Counted from the stretch's first letter, positions 1 through 9,311 are shown. The stretch is 15,249 nt of DNA from Desulfobulbaceae bacterium (GCA_030599175.1 JAUVON010000031.1:1-15249); one strand, 5' to 3'. The notes: generated from the letters alone by a model not told the origin. Program-made: numbers and translations.

Positions 1-14
1 ATATTTGTCCTCAT
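1..14 (-). CDS. Start of an unidentified minus-strand gene (partial)
   Basis: On the minus strand an ATG at 14-12 is followed by codons for Arg-Thr-Asn and then the window ends. A strong Shine-Dalgarno TAAGGAGT (plus-strand positions 23-30) has its GGAG 9 nt before this ATG, which is the reason for the call. The gene lies about 118 nt beyond the response regulator stop, in the same direction. It could therefore share that transcript, or have its own promoter in 15-118. Four codons say nothing about function; a partner histidine kinase is only one possibility. Confidence 0.45.
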
Positions 15-118
15 AAAACTTCACTCCTTACATGCATATCAACTGTCCTTTGTCAGACAAGAAGTCATATTTTCAAAGAGTTGTCACTTACCACAGCTAC
101 CGGAACATGTCAATAAAT

Positions 119-133
119 GGAGAACGAATCTCC
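119..133 (-). terminator. Short hairpin at the end of the response regulator gene, possible weak terminator
   Basis: GGAGA (119-123) and TCTCC (129-133) form a perfect 5-bp stem with a 5-nt loop. It begins at the last base of the response regulator stop codon. Read on the minus strand it is followed by ATTTATT rather than a clean U tract, so it would be at best a weak intrinsic terminator. It could equally be a 3' end stabiliser or chance. Confidence 0.25.
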
Positions 134-1497
134 TAACCATTATTTTCATCATATTTATTTAACTTGTTCAACAAGGTCTTCCGTGTGATCCCCAATCGCC
201 GGGCTGCCTCACTTTTATTGCCGGAGGTCTCTTCAATTGTCTTGATAATGAGCTTTTTCTCGGCTTCAAAAAGTGATACAGGCATCTGTTCATCCACTAT
301 ATGATTGTTTTCAGTCTGATTTTGTATGGGCAGAGGCAAACTCCTCTCTGTCAGAGAAGTTCCACGCATAAGAATAACACCCCGTTCAATGGCATTTTCA
401 AGCTCCCTCACATTCCCAGGCCAGGGATAACGGATGAGCAGATCCATGCATTCAGGAGTTATTTTCTCAAGATTTCTCCGATTTTTCTTAGCAAATTTGC
501 CGGCAAAATGTTCCACCAGTTGTCGAATATCCTCTCCTCGCTGCCGGAGTGGAGGTACCACAATCATCACAACATTCAACCGATAATACAAATCATCCCG
601 AAAGTTGTTTTTTTGTACCTCTTCCTCGAGATCCCGATTGGTGGCGGCGATTATTCGTACATCAACACCGATTGTCTCATCCCCACCAACCCGCTGCAAC
701 TCCTGCTCCTGCAAAACTCTCAACAGTTTCACCTGCATCGCCTGAGAAGTTTCTCCGATCTCGTCGAGAAAAAGCGTTCCACCATCTGCCTGGACAAACT
801 TTCCTTCCCTCCTCTTCTCAGCGCCGGTAAAAGCCCCCTTCTCATGCCCAAACAGTTCTGACTCAAGCAGTCCTTCGGCAAGAGCCGCACAGTTCACCTT
901 GACAAAGGGATTATTCTTCCGTTCACTGTTGACATGCAGGGCTTCAGCAACCAACTCCTTTCCTGTACCTGATTCGCCATGGATGAGAACTGTGGCCTCA
1001 GTTGGCGCTACATAGGAGATCATCTCCAAAAGTTCTGCCATCGGTGGAGAGGAACCGATGATGCGGGTCTCCAGCTCTGTTTTTCCCTTTTCCAGCTGGT
1101 GTTTTTTTGAGACGACCTGATGGTGATCAACTGCCCGCTCCAGTGCAAGTCGCAACCGGTCAAAATCAAGGGGTTTTGTAAGATAATCGTGGGCACCCTG
1201 CTGGATTGTCTCCACGGCACTTTCCACTGTAGAATAAGCGGTCATGAGAATAACAGGCAGCGCCGGGGCAATAGCCTGAATACGCGTAAAGGCCTCACGC
1301 CCATCCATTCTGGCCATACGAATATCCATCAGGACGGCATCATATGAATGGTTCTCTACTGCCGTAACTGCGGTTATACCATCATCTGCCTCGACAACAC
1401 GATATCCCCACTCCCCCAGCATTGAGCAAAGCATATAACGGTGAACCTGATCATCATCCACAACCAGCACAGTAACCTGCTTTTTTCTACCGGTCAC
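133..1497 (-). CDS. Sigma-54-dependent response regulator (NtrC/AtoC/ZraR class)
   Basis: This is a 454-residue two-component activator that, once phosphorylated, should remodel sigma-54 RNA polymerase at -24/-12 promoters. The receiver domain (about 8-122) shows the acidic pocket D14-D16, phosphoacceptor D58 in LMDIRM, T86 and K108. The AAA+ domain (about 146-370) has Walker A GESGTGKE (174-181), the sigma-54 contact loop GAFTGA (221-226) and Walker B FLDE ending at D245-E246. A Fis-type helix-turn-helix closes the protein (about 425-450, around EAARRLGITRKTLL). All key residues are intact. The start is GTG at 1497; the overlapping ATG at 1499 runs straight into TGA. The gene lies 41 nt after the flavoprotein gene in the same direction. 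No histidine kinase is in the window, so signal and targets are unknown. Confidence 0.93.
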   Translation of the reverse strand: MTGRKKQVTVLVVDDDQVHRYMLCSMLGEWGYRVVEADDGITAVTAVENHSYDAVLMDIRMARMDGREAFTRIQAIAPALPVILMTAYSTVESAVETIQQGAHDYLTKPLDFDRLRLALERAVDHHQVVSKKHQLEKGKTELETRIIGSSPPMAELLEMISYVAPTEATVLIHGESGTGKELVAEALHVNSERKNNPFVKVNCAALAEGLLESELFGHEKGAFTGAEKRREGKFVQADGGTLFLDEIGETSQAMQVKLLRVLQEQELQRVGGDETIGVDVRIIAATNRDLEEEVQKNNFRDDLYYRLNVVMIVVPPLRQRGEDIRQLVEHFAGKFAKKNRRNLEKITPECMDLLIRYPWPGNVRELENAIERGVILMRGTSLTERSLPLPIQNQTENNHIVDEQMPVSLFEAEKKLIIKTIEETSGNKSEAARRLGITRKTLLNKLNKYDENNG

Positions 1498-1538
1498 ATT
1501 TACACCAATTCCTAGTCACATAACGTTGATACTTCATG

Positions 1539-2114
1539 TTATTCTTTGATTTTTTTCAACAACCATCCGATATTCTGACCCAGGGTTTTCATGGTAGCAA
1601 TACCCTCTTCATCTCCCGCCACCTCACCTTTTCCACCACCGATCCCAATATTCCAGTAGGAAGAACCTACCACAATCATTTCACCTATCAGAAAGAAGTG
1701 ATTAAGCGAGTCAAACGCATGAACAGCACCAGCTCTACGCTTAGCAACAACCCCGGCACCCAGTTTCCTTTTAAACATATTTCCATTTGCTCTTCCCACC
1801 ATTCCCGATCGATCTATCAGAGCCTTCATCTCCGATGAAATATCAGCAAAATAGGTTGGTGACCCGAGAAGTATCACATCCGCAGCCAGCATCTTTTCAA
1901 TACACTCGTTCACCACATCTTTTTTGAAGACACAGCGTTGATCCTTGTTCTTAAAGCAGCCCATGCAGGCTTTACAGCCGGGAACTTCCTTACCGGCAAG
2001 CTCGACCAGCTCTGTTTCAACACCCATTTCAGCAAGTGGTTCAAGAACTGTATTTAACAGCAGTGCTGTATTCCCATTTTTTCTTGCACTTCCACAAAAA
2101 GCGACGGCTTTCAT
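1539..2114 (-). CDS. Flavodoxin-fold NAD(P)H-dependent FMN reductase / iron-sulfur flavoprotein-like
   Basis: A 191-residue cytosolic flavodoxin-like oxidoreductase. The N-terminal strand and phosphate loop (VAFCGSARKNGNT, 4-16) match the FMN-binding loop of the NADPH-dependent FMN reductase superfamily, and LLGSPTYFADIS (about 81-92) is the second flavin-contacting loop. Cysteines C47, C50, C53 and C61 make a compact CX2CX2CX7C cluster. This resembles the 4Fe-4S motif of archaeal and anaerobe iron-sulfur flavoprotein (Isf), so electron transfer between an Fe-S cluster and FMN is plausible. Some relatives keep only part of the cluster, so cluster binding is an inference. A good Shine-Dalgarno AAAGGAG precedes the ATG at 2114. 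It lies 103 nt after tamB and 41 nt before the response regulator gene, all on the minus strand. Substrate unknown. Confidence 0.85.
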   Translation of the reverse strand: MKAVAFCGSARKNGNTALLLNTVLEPLAEMGVETELVELAGKEVPGCKACMGCFKNKDQRCVFKKDVVNECIEKMLAADVILLGSPTYFADISSEMKALIDRSGMVGRANGNMFKRKLGAGVVAKRRAGAVHAFDSLNHFFLIGEMIVVGSSYWNIGIGGGKGEVAGDEEGIATMKTLGQNIGWLLKKIKE

Positions 2115-2217
2115 TTTTTTCTCCTTTATTTATTTGACACCCCTGACCCGATCTCTTCTCAAATATGGATTGATCGCCTGGGAAATGCAAGGATAAATAC
2201 TTGAGGAAATCATCTCA

Positions 2218-5200
2218 TCATCTTTCAAAGGTGTAAAGAAGATCAGTCCCAGTAGCTTCAGTGGAAGTTTGTGTTTCCACAGAGAATCCATGGGCAAGAC
2301 CATACCGTACTCGAAAAACGCCCAGTTGACTGAACATATTCATATCATATCCGAAATAGAGTTTTTTGGTAATACGCTTGCCTACAACCAGAGACATATC
2401 CTCTTTTTCTCCGCTTCCCTCGAGATGAAGATCATCCACTGAAAGGATATTACCCAACCCTTTGCCAATCTCAGTACCACCATTGACACCAAGAGCAACA
2501 GCTGTTGCCTCGAGTAGGTTGCTCTCCGCCTCGGAAGAACCTGAGGTGGAGCGGCCAATCAGGAGATGGGAGAGTATATCGGCATCTTCCATAAATGGAT
2601 CCGAAAAAAGATGAAATTTCAGATCCTGCACAAGACCATTCACGTCGACTCCAACTACATAACCATCCCCAACAGCTTCTTCCGCACTAACCGTTTTCTG
2701 TGCCCTGGCATCAATACCGGGATTATCGATAGGCCCACCGGTAAACAACACCCGTCCCCTCTCAATATCAAAGGAACGATTGTATACTGTAAAAGTACCG
2801 TCGATAAGACTCAGCTCACCTGTACCGGCTAAAAACGAATCTGGTTGATCCAGTACCTCCAACCCCCCTTCCAGTCTACCTTTCAAGCCATATCCATCAA
2901 CACGGACATCCTCGCCAAGCTGAACATGCATATTTATAAAGACGGGCCATTGCTGCTCAATCAACTCCTCCCCGCCGTTAACCAGAATCACATCACCCGA
3001 TACGGTAACAGAACTGGTCATTTCCTCTGGAGTAATCAACGCATAGGGAATTTTTACGGTACCGCTGAATTCACCTTTGTCCTTACTGAAAAGGAATCTG
3101 GCATCCGGGGTAACCCTGATTTCATACTCCGGTAAACTAAACAGCAGAAATTCCTCCCCCCGGATCAGCAGATCCCCTGAAACACCACCGCCTCCATAAT
3201 GGAACTGTCCTGAAACTGCAATTTTCCCAGAACCTGATGATGCTTCACACCTGATTCTTGCCCCCTGCTCTTCTGCAGACAACTTAAGTATAACATCTTC
3301 CAGTGTAACACCTTGATAAGGGAGATCGATCCCGCCATTAATAATCTTCAATTCACCGCTGGCTTTTGGCTGAGTTAAGGAGCCTGAAAGGGTGAGGCTG
3401 CCATCCATCTTGCCGACTGGTTCGACCCAATATCCGGTAAATGGCTCCAGAAAAGTCAAATCAAATTCCCTGATGTAAAGATCACCTGTAAGCAGGAGAT
3501 CCTCCTCTGCGTAGGAAAATTTCCCAAAATTCTCAATTTCTGTCGACAACCTGAGCAGGCTTTTATTGCCCATAGAACTTGATAAGAAGCCTAAAAACCT
3601 ACCGTCACTCAGAATACCTGTAATAACAGTATCATCCAATTTTATATGACGTAACTCCTCCTCTGCCTGTACAATTTCAAAATCAGCCTCTGGAAACTCA
3701 AACCGTATCTTTGCACTCACCACCTCTTTATTGTCGCCTTCCGCCTCAAGTTGCCCGTTTATTACACCATTAACAGGAATCGAGAGTAACTGTGTCCAGT
3801 TCAACCAGGGCAGTGCTATACCGTTCATGGAACTCTTCACCTGCCAGTAAAAATCCTCTTCAGCGGTGTTCAATTCACCATTCAGGCAGAATTCTCCCTC
3901 CCCATCTTCCAGACAAAAGTTTACCAGCTTGAAATCGTTGCCGCCGGCAACCAGTTGAGCCGGTTGCCTCTGCTCCACGTTCCCGTAGCTGACAGAACGA
4001 TGATTTATGCCATAAAGTTCCCCTTGCCACAGTTTTCCTTTATATCCTCCTCTGACCTTTAACCGTGACTTGCCATAGCCGGATAACAACTGCAGTGACA
4101 TCGTATGTTCTTCAAGGGAACCTGATATTTCGGCAATAGCTGTATCAAGTAAAATGCCCGAACTGCTCATTTCTTCCCCTCGCAGGAATCCTTTAAACTT
4201 CTGGCCGGAACTAAGTCCTCCCTCAATTCTGCCTTCTAATTTGGCAACACTGTGTTCCCGGTAGACAAGATTACTTGCCTGCAGAACAACAGACAATTCA
4301 GGTTTTTGAGGTGTTCCTGCCATTTTTCCATTGATGGAAACAGCACCACTTCCTCTGGGGATAAGTTGACCGATATCCGGGGACGAGAGGGAAAAGTCCA
4401 GGGCAAAAAGATCTCCGGCTGTGCCACTTACCTGTAATTCTGAACCACCGTGTTTCAGCTCTATCCCCTCTGTCTGCAGTCTGCCATTATTAATCTGAAT
4501 ACTACCTCCACCAGAAATTGGCAGATCCCGCAACAAGCCGGATAATTCCCGAATAGTCAGATAACCTTCCGCACCTGTTTCAAGATGTCGTAACTCTCCG
4601 TTTACCCGCCCGCTGATCTGCCCGGTAAGTTCTGAGTAAAAAGGAGATGGATCAAAATTATCAAAAGAGATATCACCGGCCCAACTGAACGGATCTGCCC
4701 ATGAAAACCTGCCGTGGTGTATTAATGCTTTGCCGGAGAAATCACCACTTTGAACAAGAAGCCCATTACTGTATACCTCATATTCCGTCAAAAACACGTC
4801 GCCTTGAACAGCTATCTGCTGCTGACGCAATATCCCCTCAAGGCCGGCAATTTCAAAAGAGGCCTCAACACCGTTTTCCACAACCTTACCAATGCTTCTC
4901 AGATCAGCATCTATTCTCCCCGGAATCTCATCTGTGATAATTGCAGGATTGAAATTTTTAAAGATGAAATGTCCTCCCCAGCGGAAAGTATCATCCCAGG
5001 AGATCCAGCTATCCTCGGCCAGAGCGGTTTTTTCTCCACTCACAAGGTGCAGAGATTGAAAATCAATACCAAGCCAGTCAGCACTCAACCTGCTGACAAG
5101 GTGAATATTTTTCAGATCATCCCAACTCCCGTCAGCCTGAACATCACCACTGTATCCCTCCAATCCGCCTGATGCATGAACCACAGCTTTCGTAAGCTGT

Positions 5201-6009
5201 ATCTCAGGCATTACTTCATGGAAGATGGAAAGATCGACATCTGTTCCATTTACTGCCACTTTCCATTGAAGATCATCCAGCAAATTGATAACCGTACCCC
5301 TCGCACGAACTGCTGCCGGATGATACAGCCCGAGATCTACCGCTAAGTTGTCAAGTGAACCCTTTATCGAATAGGTACCGGCTAGATTATTAACCCCCGC
5401 CATTGAGAACCTGTATCCACCAGCGAGATCCAGGCTCCACCCATGTCTGGTATCGAGAAATCCGTGGGATTTAAAGCCAAACTCAGATGCTTCCAGAAAA
5501 AAATCATTCAAGCCTACTTGATATCCCTGCCAGTTCAGTTCAAAACCGCCATTCTCTATTCGCACTATTTCACTGCCACCGTCAGCAACAAGACTCAGAT
5601 TTTTGATATTGACTTCATTGACAACAAAAACAAAAGGGAGAAAGAGTTTTGGCAACACCAAAGGAGAATCTGATGACACCTCTTCAACACCACTCTTGAG
5701 AGTCACTCTGCTGTCTCTGACCGAAAGTTTGGCAAAATCAAACTCTCCTGAAAAAAGTTTTCCCGGACGCCAGCTGCACTCCATCTCACCCACGCTCACA
5801 GCAACACCTTCCAAGTCAACCTTCAGATCCTGTAAAGACCATTCTCCTGCCAGTTTCCCTTTGACACTCCGAATAGTAAGAAACTCACCGCAGACGCTGT
5901 TCACCGTCTTTTTAATCAATAGAAGACCGGTGTCTGTGCACACAATTGATCCGGCAAGGAGGGTAAGGAGAAGTAAAATCGATAAAAGCAGAAATACTAT
6001 TTTCCTCAT
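2218..6009 (-). CDS. tamB: TamB, inner-membrane-anchored partner of TamA (AsmA/TamB superfamily)
   Basis: A 1263-residue protein, close to the roughly 1260 residues of enterobacterial TamB. A single N-terminal membrane anchor (about residues 4-25) is followed by more than a thousand residues of alternating short beta strands. Such a fold forms the long hydrophobic groove of bridge-like lipid-transfer proteins. The C-terminal about 330 residues match the TamB/DUF490 domain, with an SLIDGTFTVYNRSFDIERGRV-like stretch and the typical ending LLYTFER. With TamA it links inner and outer membranes; proposed roles are phospholipid transport to the outer membrane and help with autotransporter assembly. 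Its ATG at 6009 shares one base with the tamA stop (TAATG), so the two are almost certainly translationally coupled. No frameshift is seen. Confidence 0.93.
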   Translation of the reverse strand: MRKIVFLLLSILLLLTLLAGSIVCTDTGLLLIKKTVNSVCGEFLTIRSVKGKLAGEWSLQDLKVDLEGVAVSVGEMECSWRPGKLFSGEFDFAKLSVRDSRVTLKSGVEEVSSDSPLVLPKLFLPFVFVVNEVNIKNLSLVADGGSEIVRIENGGFELNWQGYQVGLNDFFLEASEFGFKSHGFLDTRHGWSLDLAGGYRFSMAGVNNLAGTYSIKGSLDNLAVDLGLYHPAAVRARGTVINLLDDLQWKVAVNGTDVDLSIFHEVMPEIQLTKAVVHASGGLEGYSGDVQADGSWDDLKNIHLVSRLSADWLGIDFQSLHLVSGEKTALAEDSWISWDDTFRWGGHFIFKNFNPAIITDEIPGRIDADLRSIGKVVENGVEASFEIAGLEGILRQQQIAVQGDVFLTEYEVYSNGLLVQSGDFSGKALIHHGRFSWADPFSWAGDISFDNFDPSPFYSELTGQISGRVNGELRHLETGAEGYLTIRELSGLLRDLPISGGGSIQINNGRLQTEGIELKHGGSELQVSGTAGDLFALDFSLSSPDIGQLIPRGSGAVSINGKMAGTPQKPELSVVLQASNLVYREHSVAKLEGRIEGGLSSGQKFKGFLRGEEMSSSGILLDTAIAEISGSLEEHTMSLQLLSGYGKSRLKVRGGYKGKLWQGELYGINHRSVSYGNVEQRQPAQLVAGGNDFKLVNFCLEDGEGEFCLNGELNTAEEDFYWQVKSSMNGIALPWLNWTQLLSIPVNGVINGQLEAEGDNKEVVSAKIRFEFPEADFEIVQAEEELRHIKLDDTVITGILSDGRFLGFLSSSMGNKSLLRLSTEIENFGKFSYAEEDLLLTGDLYIREFDLTFLEPFTGYWVEPVGKMDGSLTLSGSLTQPKASGELKIINGGIDLPYQGVTLEDVILKLSAEEQGARIRCEASSGSGKIAVSGQFHYGGGGVSGDLLIRGEEFLLFSLPEYEIRVTPDARFLFSKDKGEFSGTVKIPYALITPEEMTSSVTVSGDVILVNGGEELIEQQWPVFINMHVQLGEDVRVDGYGLKGRLEGGLEVLDQPDSFLAGTGELSLIDGTFTVYNRSFDIERGRVLFTGGPIDNPGIDARAQKTVSAEEAVGDGYVVGVDVNGLVQDLKFHLFSDPFMEDADILSHLLIGRSTSGSSEAESNLLEATAVALGVNGGTEIGKGLGNILSVDDLHLEGSGEKEDMSLVVGKRITKKLYFGYDMNMFSQLGVFRVRYGLAHGFSVETQTSTEATGTDLLYTFER

Positions 6010-7748
6010 TACAGATCCCCGCCAACTGTCAAATGAACCCTCAAAGGATTGCCTTCTTCAGTGACAGCCGATGCTAGATCCAGTCGTATCTGACCAAAAG
6101 GCAGCCTGATTCGCACCCCTACTCCAACGCCCTGAAAAAAATCGAGCTCTAAATCATCGGTTGCACTGCCCACATCCCAGAATACAGCAGCACTCCAGTA
6201 ATCTTTGATAATTTTTTCAGCTTCAATACTGCCCACAACCAGATACCTGCCCCCAATCACCGTGCCTGAATCATCTTCCGTACCGATAGATTTATATTTA
6301 TAGCCACGGATGGAACTGTCTCCACCGGTGTAAAACCTGAGTGATGGTGGCAGAGAATCAATGGAGTCAACCCAGGTAACCCCCAGGGAACCCCGCCCGA
6401 TAAATCGCCACTGTTCAAAAGGCGAAATAATAGCTTTGCCACTTAAAGTGGTCTGTAAAAAAGTGGCGTCGGCCAAAAGACCTTCAACAGAACCGAGTAA
6501 ACCAACGGCAGCCTGCAGACCATTTTTGGTGTTAAGAATATCATCCGTAAAAATAAAGCCGCCATTGAGTGAAGGAATAAGCAACGTACTGTCACCACTG
6601 GTATTACCAACATCGTAGACCTCGTCCCGCAACTCCAGACCAATACCATACAGGTAGCGGGGGTCGGAATATGCGCGAATCACAGAAGCGGTTAGCAATC
6701 GGCTATCGGTGTCATCCCATCTCTGATCCTGGTAGGTCAATCCATGTAAAAATGTCTCATATCGTGGATTACCTCGAGGAATTTCGTAAGAAAGAGAAAA
6801 AGCATCCTCATACTCAGCCACCAGCAGGGAGGCATTCATTTTATGCCCTTTATCGTTGAACAACCTGTTGGTCCAGTCAACTTTACCTCTGATGCCGGTA
6901 TCGGTTGCATACCCAAGACCAAGGCTATATTTATTGAGATTTTTCGGAGGTGTTAATTCAAGGTTAACGGGAATATGCAGATCCACAATATTATCCGTAT
7001 CGCCTTTCGCTACAACGCTGCTGAAATAATCGGTGCGATAGAGAATCGACTGGAGTTTAAAAAGCTTTGCAGAATTATACGGATCACCAACCTTATACGG
7101 TAGATACCTGCGCAGCAGATCCGGCCTCAAAACCTTTTGGTCGCTCATTATTTGACCAAAAAGATACTGTGGTCCAGTCTCCAGTACAAGATGAACTGTT
7201 GCGCTGTTGGCCTCAATATTAATGCGCAGTTCCTGTTGTGCAAAACCGGCATCAAGAAAACCTTCATCAAAAGCAGCATTTATAAGCTGTTTTTTTCCCT
7301 TCTCATAGAGCCTTTGATCAAGAATATCATCAACCCCAAGTGGAAATCCTGCTGCGGCAGCGTTCAATTTCTCCCCGTCTTTGCCCTGACCGCTAATCTT
7401 GCATACCACCTTTTTCACCAGAATCGGCTCACCTTTTTCAATAATGTAATGAGCCTGCCATACTTCGTTTTCTTTACTGAGTGTGCTTATAATCTCCGGT
7501 TGATAATATCCAAATGGAGCCAGAGCAGAACGAATATCCTCCTCCGCCTGCCTGTGCAACCGCCTCAATTCTCTCTTCCCCAACCGCTCATTGTCTCTGT
7601 GAAGATAAAGCTTCAAACGCGCCAGAACATTTTCATAGATTGGTTCATCTACACCTTCAACCGTAACAGAGACCTTCACCTCAGCAAAGGCGGGCAACGG
7701 TGGAAGAAACAACATCACCAATATCAGGAAGAGTATTCGACGGGGCAA
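6009..7748 (-). CDS. tamA: TamA, BamA/Omp85-family outer membrane protein
   Basis: A 579-residue Omp85-family protein, matching the usual TamA length. Residues 1-22 form a signal peptide (MPRR, hydrophobic core, PAFA before EVKV). Periplasmic POTRA-like repeats fill about 23-250. A 16-strand barrel is expected from about 265 to the end. The barrel carries the family hallmark GGDSSIRGY (475-483), whose Arg lies in the loop-6 motif that contacts the barrel wall. The C-terminus ends in VGGDL, like TamA's GPxL ending and unlike BamA's terminal aromatic. The frame is closed by TAA just upstream, so the start is probably TTG at 7748; the first in-frame ATG (residue 12) would destroy the signal peptide. 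No clear Shine-Dalgarno is visible. First gene of the minus-strand tamA-tamB pair, divergent from rlmD. Confidence 0.92.
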   Translation of the reverse strand: MPRRILFLILVMLFLPPLPAFAEVKVSVTVEGVDEPIYENVLARLKLYLHRDNERLGKRELRRLHRQAEEDIRSALAPFGYYQPEIISTLSKENEVWQAHYIIEKGEPILVKKVVCKISGQGKDGEKLNAAAAGFPLGVDDILDQRLYEKGKKQLINAAFDEGFLDAGFAQQELRINIEANSATVHLVLETGPQYLFGQIMSDQKVLRPDLLRRYLPYKVGDPYNSAKLFKLQSILYRTDYFSSVVAKGDTDNIVDLHIPVNLELTPPKNLNKYSLGLGYATDTGIRGKVDWTNRLFNDKGHKMNASLLVAEYEDAFSLSYEIPRGNPRYETFLHGLTYQDQRWDDTDSRLLTASVIRAYSDPRYLYGIGLELRDEVYDVGNTSGDSTLLIPSLNGGFIFTDDILNTKNGLQAAVGLLGSVEGLLADATFLQTTLSGKAIISPFEQWRFIGRGSLGVTWVDSIDSLPPSLRFYTGGDSSIRGYKYKSIGTEDDSGTVIGGRYLVVGSIEAEKIIKDYWSAAVFWDVGSATDDLELDFFQGVGVGVRIRLPFGQIRLDLASAVTEEGNPLRVHLTVGGDL

Positions 7749-7786
7749 GGGTATTTATATTAAGAAGAGTTTATTATGATGACTAA

Positions 7787-7908
7787 CCCGAATAAATCGG
7801 AATTTTAGAATGCTTGGATAAGTGCCTTGATGCTGGTATTCACCCTTTGAGTTAAATAGCACTTTAGATTTTCTTGTTTTTAATTACAGAGCTTCAGGAG
7901 TAAAGTAC
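7787..7908. repeat. Dispersed non-coding repeat, copy 1 (about 122 nt)
   Basis: Positions 7787-7826 are identical over 40 nt to 9312-9351, and similarity continues to 7908. The middle is diverged; the right end is again close (TTTCTTGTTTTT near 7870-7881, GGAGTAA near 7898-7903). The block opens with a small hairpin CCGA-ATAAA-TCGG (7788-7800). Within the copy, the left segment 7802-7822 resembles the right segment 7883-7904, so the element is bounded by imperfect direct repeats. It occupies most of the tamA-rlmD divergent intergenic region and so must overlap or border their promoters. It encodes no protein that I can support. Family unknown. Confidence 0.88.
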
Positions 7909-7965
7909 ATATCTGCAATAGCCAGGTTTCCAGATTATTTAACAATAGTTTCCCATATTTTAAAG

Positions 7966-9306
7966 ATGAATATTGAGAAGGTTACAATTAAAAAAGTTGT
8001 AAACGGCGGCTTTGGCCTGAGCCATCTCCCTTCCGGCCAAATAGTTCTTGTGCAACGCGCTCTCCCCGCTGAAATAGTTGATGTAACAGTAGAGCAGGCA
8101 AAAAAAAATTATCTCTTCGGCAAAATAAAGCGAATTCTCAAACCCCACGACGCACGACGAGAACCTCCCTGCAAATACTACAATTATTGCGGTGGATGCA
8201 ACCTGCAACATTGCAGTACAGCAATGCAGATTACAATAAAAAAAGAGATTTTGCTCGACCTTCTACAGCGTAGTCCGGAGGCTGGTGTACGTGAAGCAGG
8301 CAACCTTCTTCTTGATCCTGTTGTCTCCCCTGCCGCTTTCGGCTACCGGCAACGCATCCGTCTTCAGATTGATGAACAAGGCATCATTGGTTTTCGCCGG
8401 TTCCGGTCCCATGAAATTGTCTCCATTGACAAATGCCTGCTAGCCGAAGAGCCTGTAAATGAGAACCTTGGCAAACTTCGTGCCCTGGACGATTTCCACA
8501 AACTTTCAGCCCTGGTAACAGAGATAGAACTTCTGCTTAATCCTGGATCAGAAAAAATTGTGTGCCGCTTTCACTTTATAAGAAAACCCAGACCAGCCGA
8601 CATTACAGCCGCAAAATCAATTTGCAATGGTCTTCCATCGGTGGAAAGTATCTTTTTTTCAGGCGAGGATTTCCCCTTAATGGGGCCATATGGGCGAAAA
8701 GACACATCACCGGAAAGATATCTGCTTGTCTATTATCCTGAGATCGGAAAAAAACCAACCTCTCTGCGTCTGCAATGGGAAGTTGGCGGGTTCTGCCAGG
8801 TAAATCTGCAGCAGAACAGGATGTTGATAAATATCGTTTTGGACCTCTGCAAAGTCACAAAGGAAGAAACAGTGCTGGATCTTTTCTGCGGGATGGGAAA
8901 TTTCTCAATTCCACTTGCCCGACAGGCAAAAAAAATCACAGGGATTGAGGGCCAGGGAAGTTCAATCCGCAGTGCAAAATCCAATGCTGTAAATAATGGC
9001 TTAACCAATACCATGTTTATAAAGAGTCCCATCCATACCGGGTGCAAAAAACTGCGAGAACAAGGAGTTCGTTTTGACTGTATCATAATTGACCCACCTC
9101 GGCAGGGAGCACCGGCACTGGCAACCGACCTTGCAATGCTGGCAAAAAAACGACTTGTTTATATTTCCTGTGATCCGGCCACTCTCTGCCGCGACCTTGC
9201 GGAACTCGTCCAGGCAGGCTTTGATATCAAAACAATACAGCCAATAGATATGTTCCCCCAGACACACCATATCGAAACAGTCGTACTTCTTGAGAAAGAA
9301 GTATAA
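7966..9306 (+). CDS. rlmD: 23S rRNA (uracil-5-)-methyltransferase RlmD (RumA family)
   Basis: A 446-residue SAM-dependent RNA m5U methyltransferase; E. coli RlmD methylates U1939 of 23S rRNA. A TRAM RNA-binding domain (about 1-58) is followed by the Fe-S cysteines C69, C75, C78 (CX5CX2C) and C157, matching the RumA 4Fe-4S ligands. The Rossmann domain has the SAM motif VLDLFCGMGNF. The catalytic nucleophile is C402 in SCDPATL, and E437 in HIETVVLL corresponds to the proton-abstracting Glu. RlmC and RlmCD are close relatives, so the exact target uridine is by similarity only. The ATG at 7966 has only a weak AU-rich leader and no strong Shine-Dalgarno. It is a single gene, divergent from tamA and flanked on both sides by copies of the same non-coding repeat, the second starting 5 nt after its stop. 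Confidence 0.93.
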   Translation: MNIEKVTIKKVVNGGFGLSHLPSGQIVLVQRALPAEIVDVTVEQAKKNYLFGKIKRILKPHDARREPPCKYYNYCGGCNLQHCSTAMQITIKKEILLDLLQRSPEAGVREAGNLLLDPVVSPAAFGYRQRIRLQIDEQGIIGFRRFRSHEIVSIDKCLLAEEPVNENLGKLRALDDFHKLSALVTEIELLLNPGSEKIVCRFHFIRKPRPADITAAKSICNGLPSVESIFFSGEDFPLMGPYGRKDTSPERYLLVYYPEIGKKPTSLRLQWEVGGFCQVNLQQNRMLINIVLDLCKVTKEETVLDLFCGMGNFSIPLARQAKKITGIEGQGSSIRSAKSNAVNNGLTNTMFIKSPIHTGCKKLREQGVRFDCIIIDPPRQGAPALATDLAMLAKKRLVYISCDPATLCRDLAELVQAGFDIKTIQPIDMFPQTHHIETVVLLEKEV

Positions 9307-9311
9307 TTTAC

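Noticed and set aside
50..60. Small palindrome TTGTCAGACAA as an operator
   Set aside because: Five-base arms around one base are expected by chance at this length, and nothing nearby supports a binding site.
301..861. A 186-codon open frame on the plus strand
   Set aside because: It lies fully antisense to the AAA+ domain of the response regulator, whose motifs are intact, and its translation has no domain-like pattern.
7137..7763. A 208-codon open frame on the plus strand ending near the divergent region
   Set aside because: Antisense to the POTRA and signal-peptide part of tamA; no ribosome binding site and no recognisable content.
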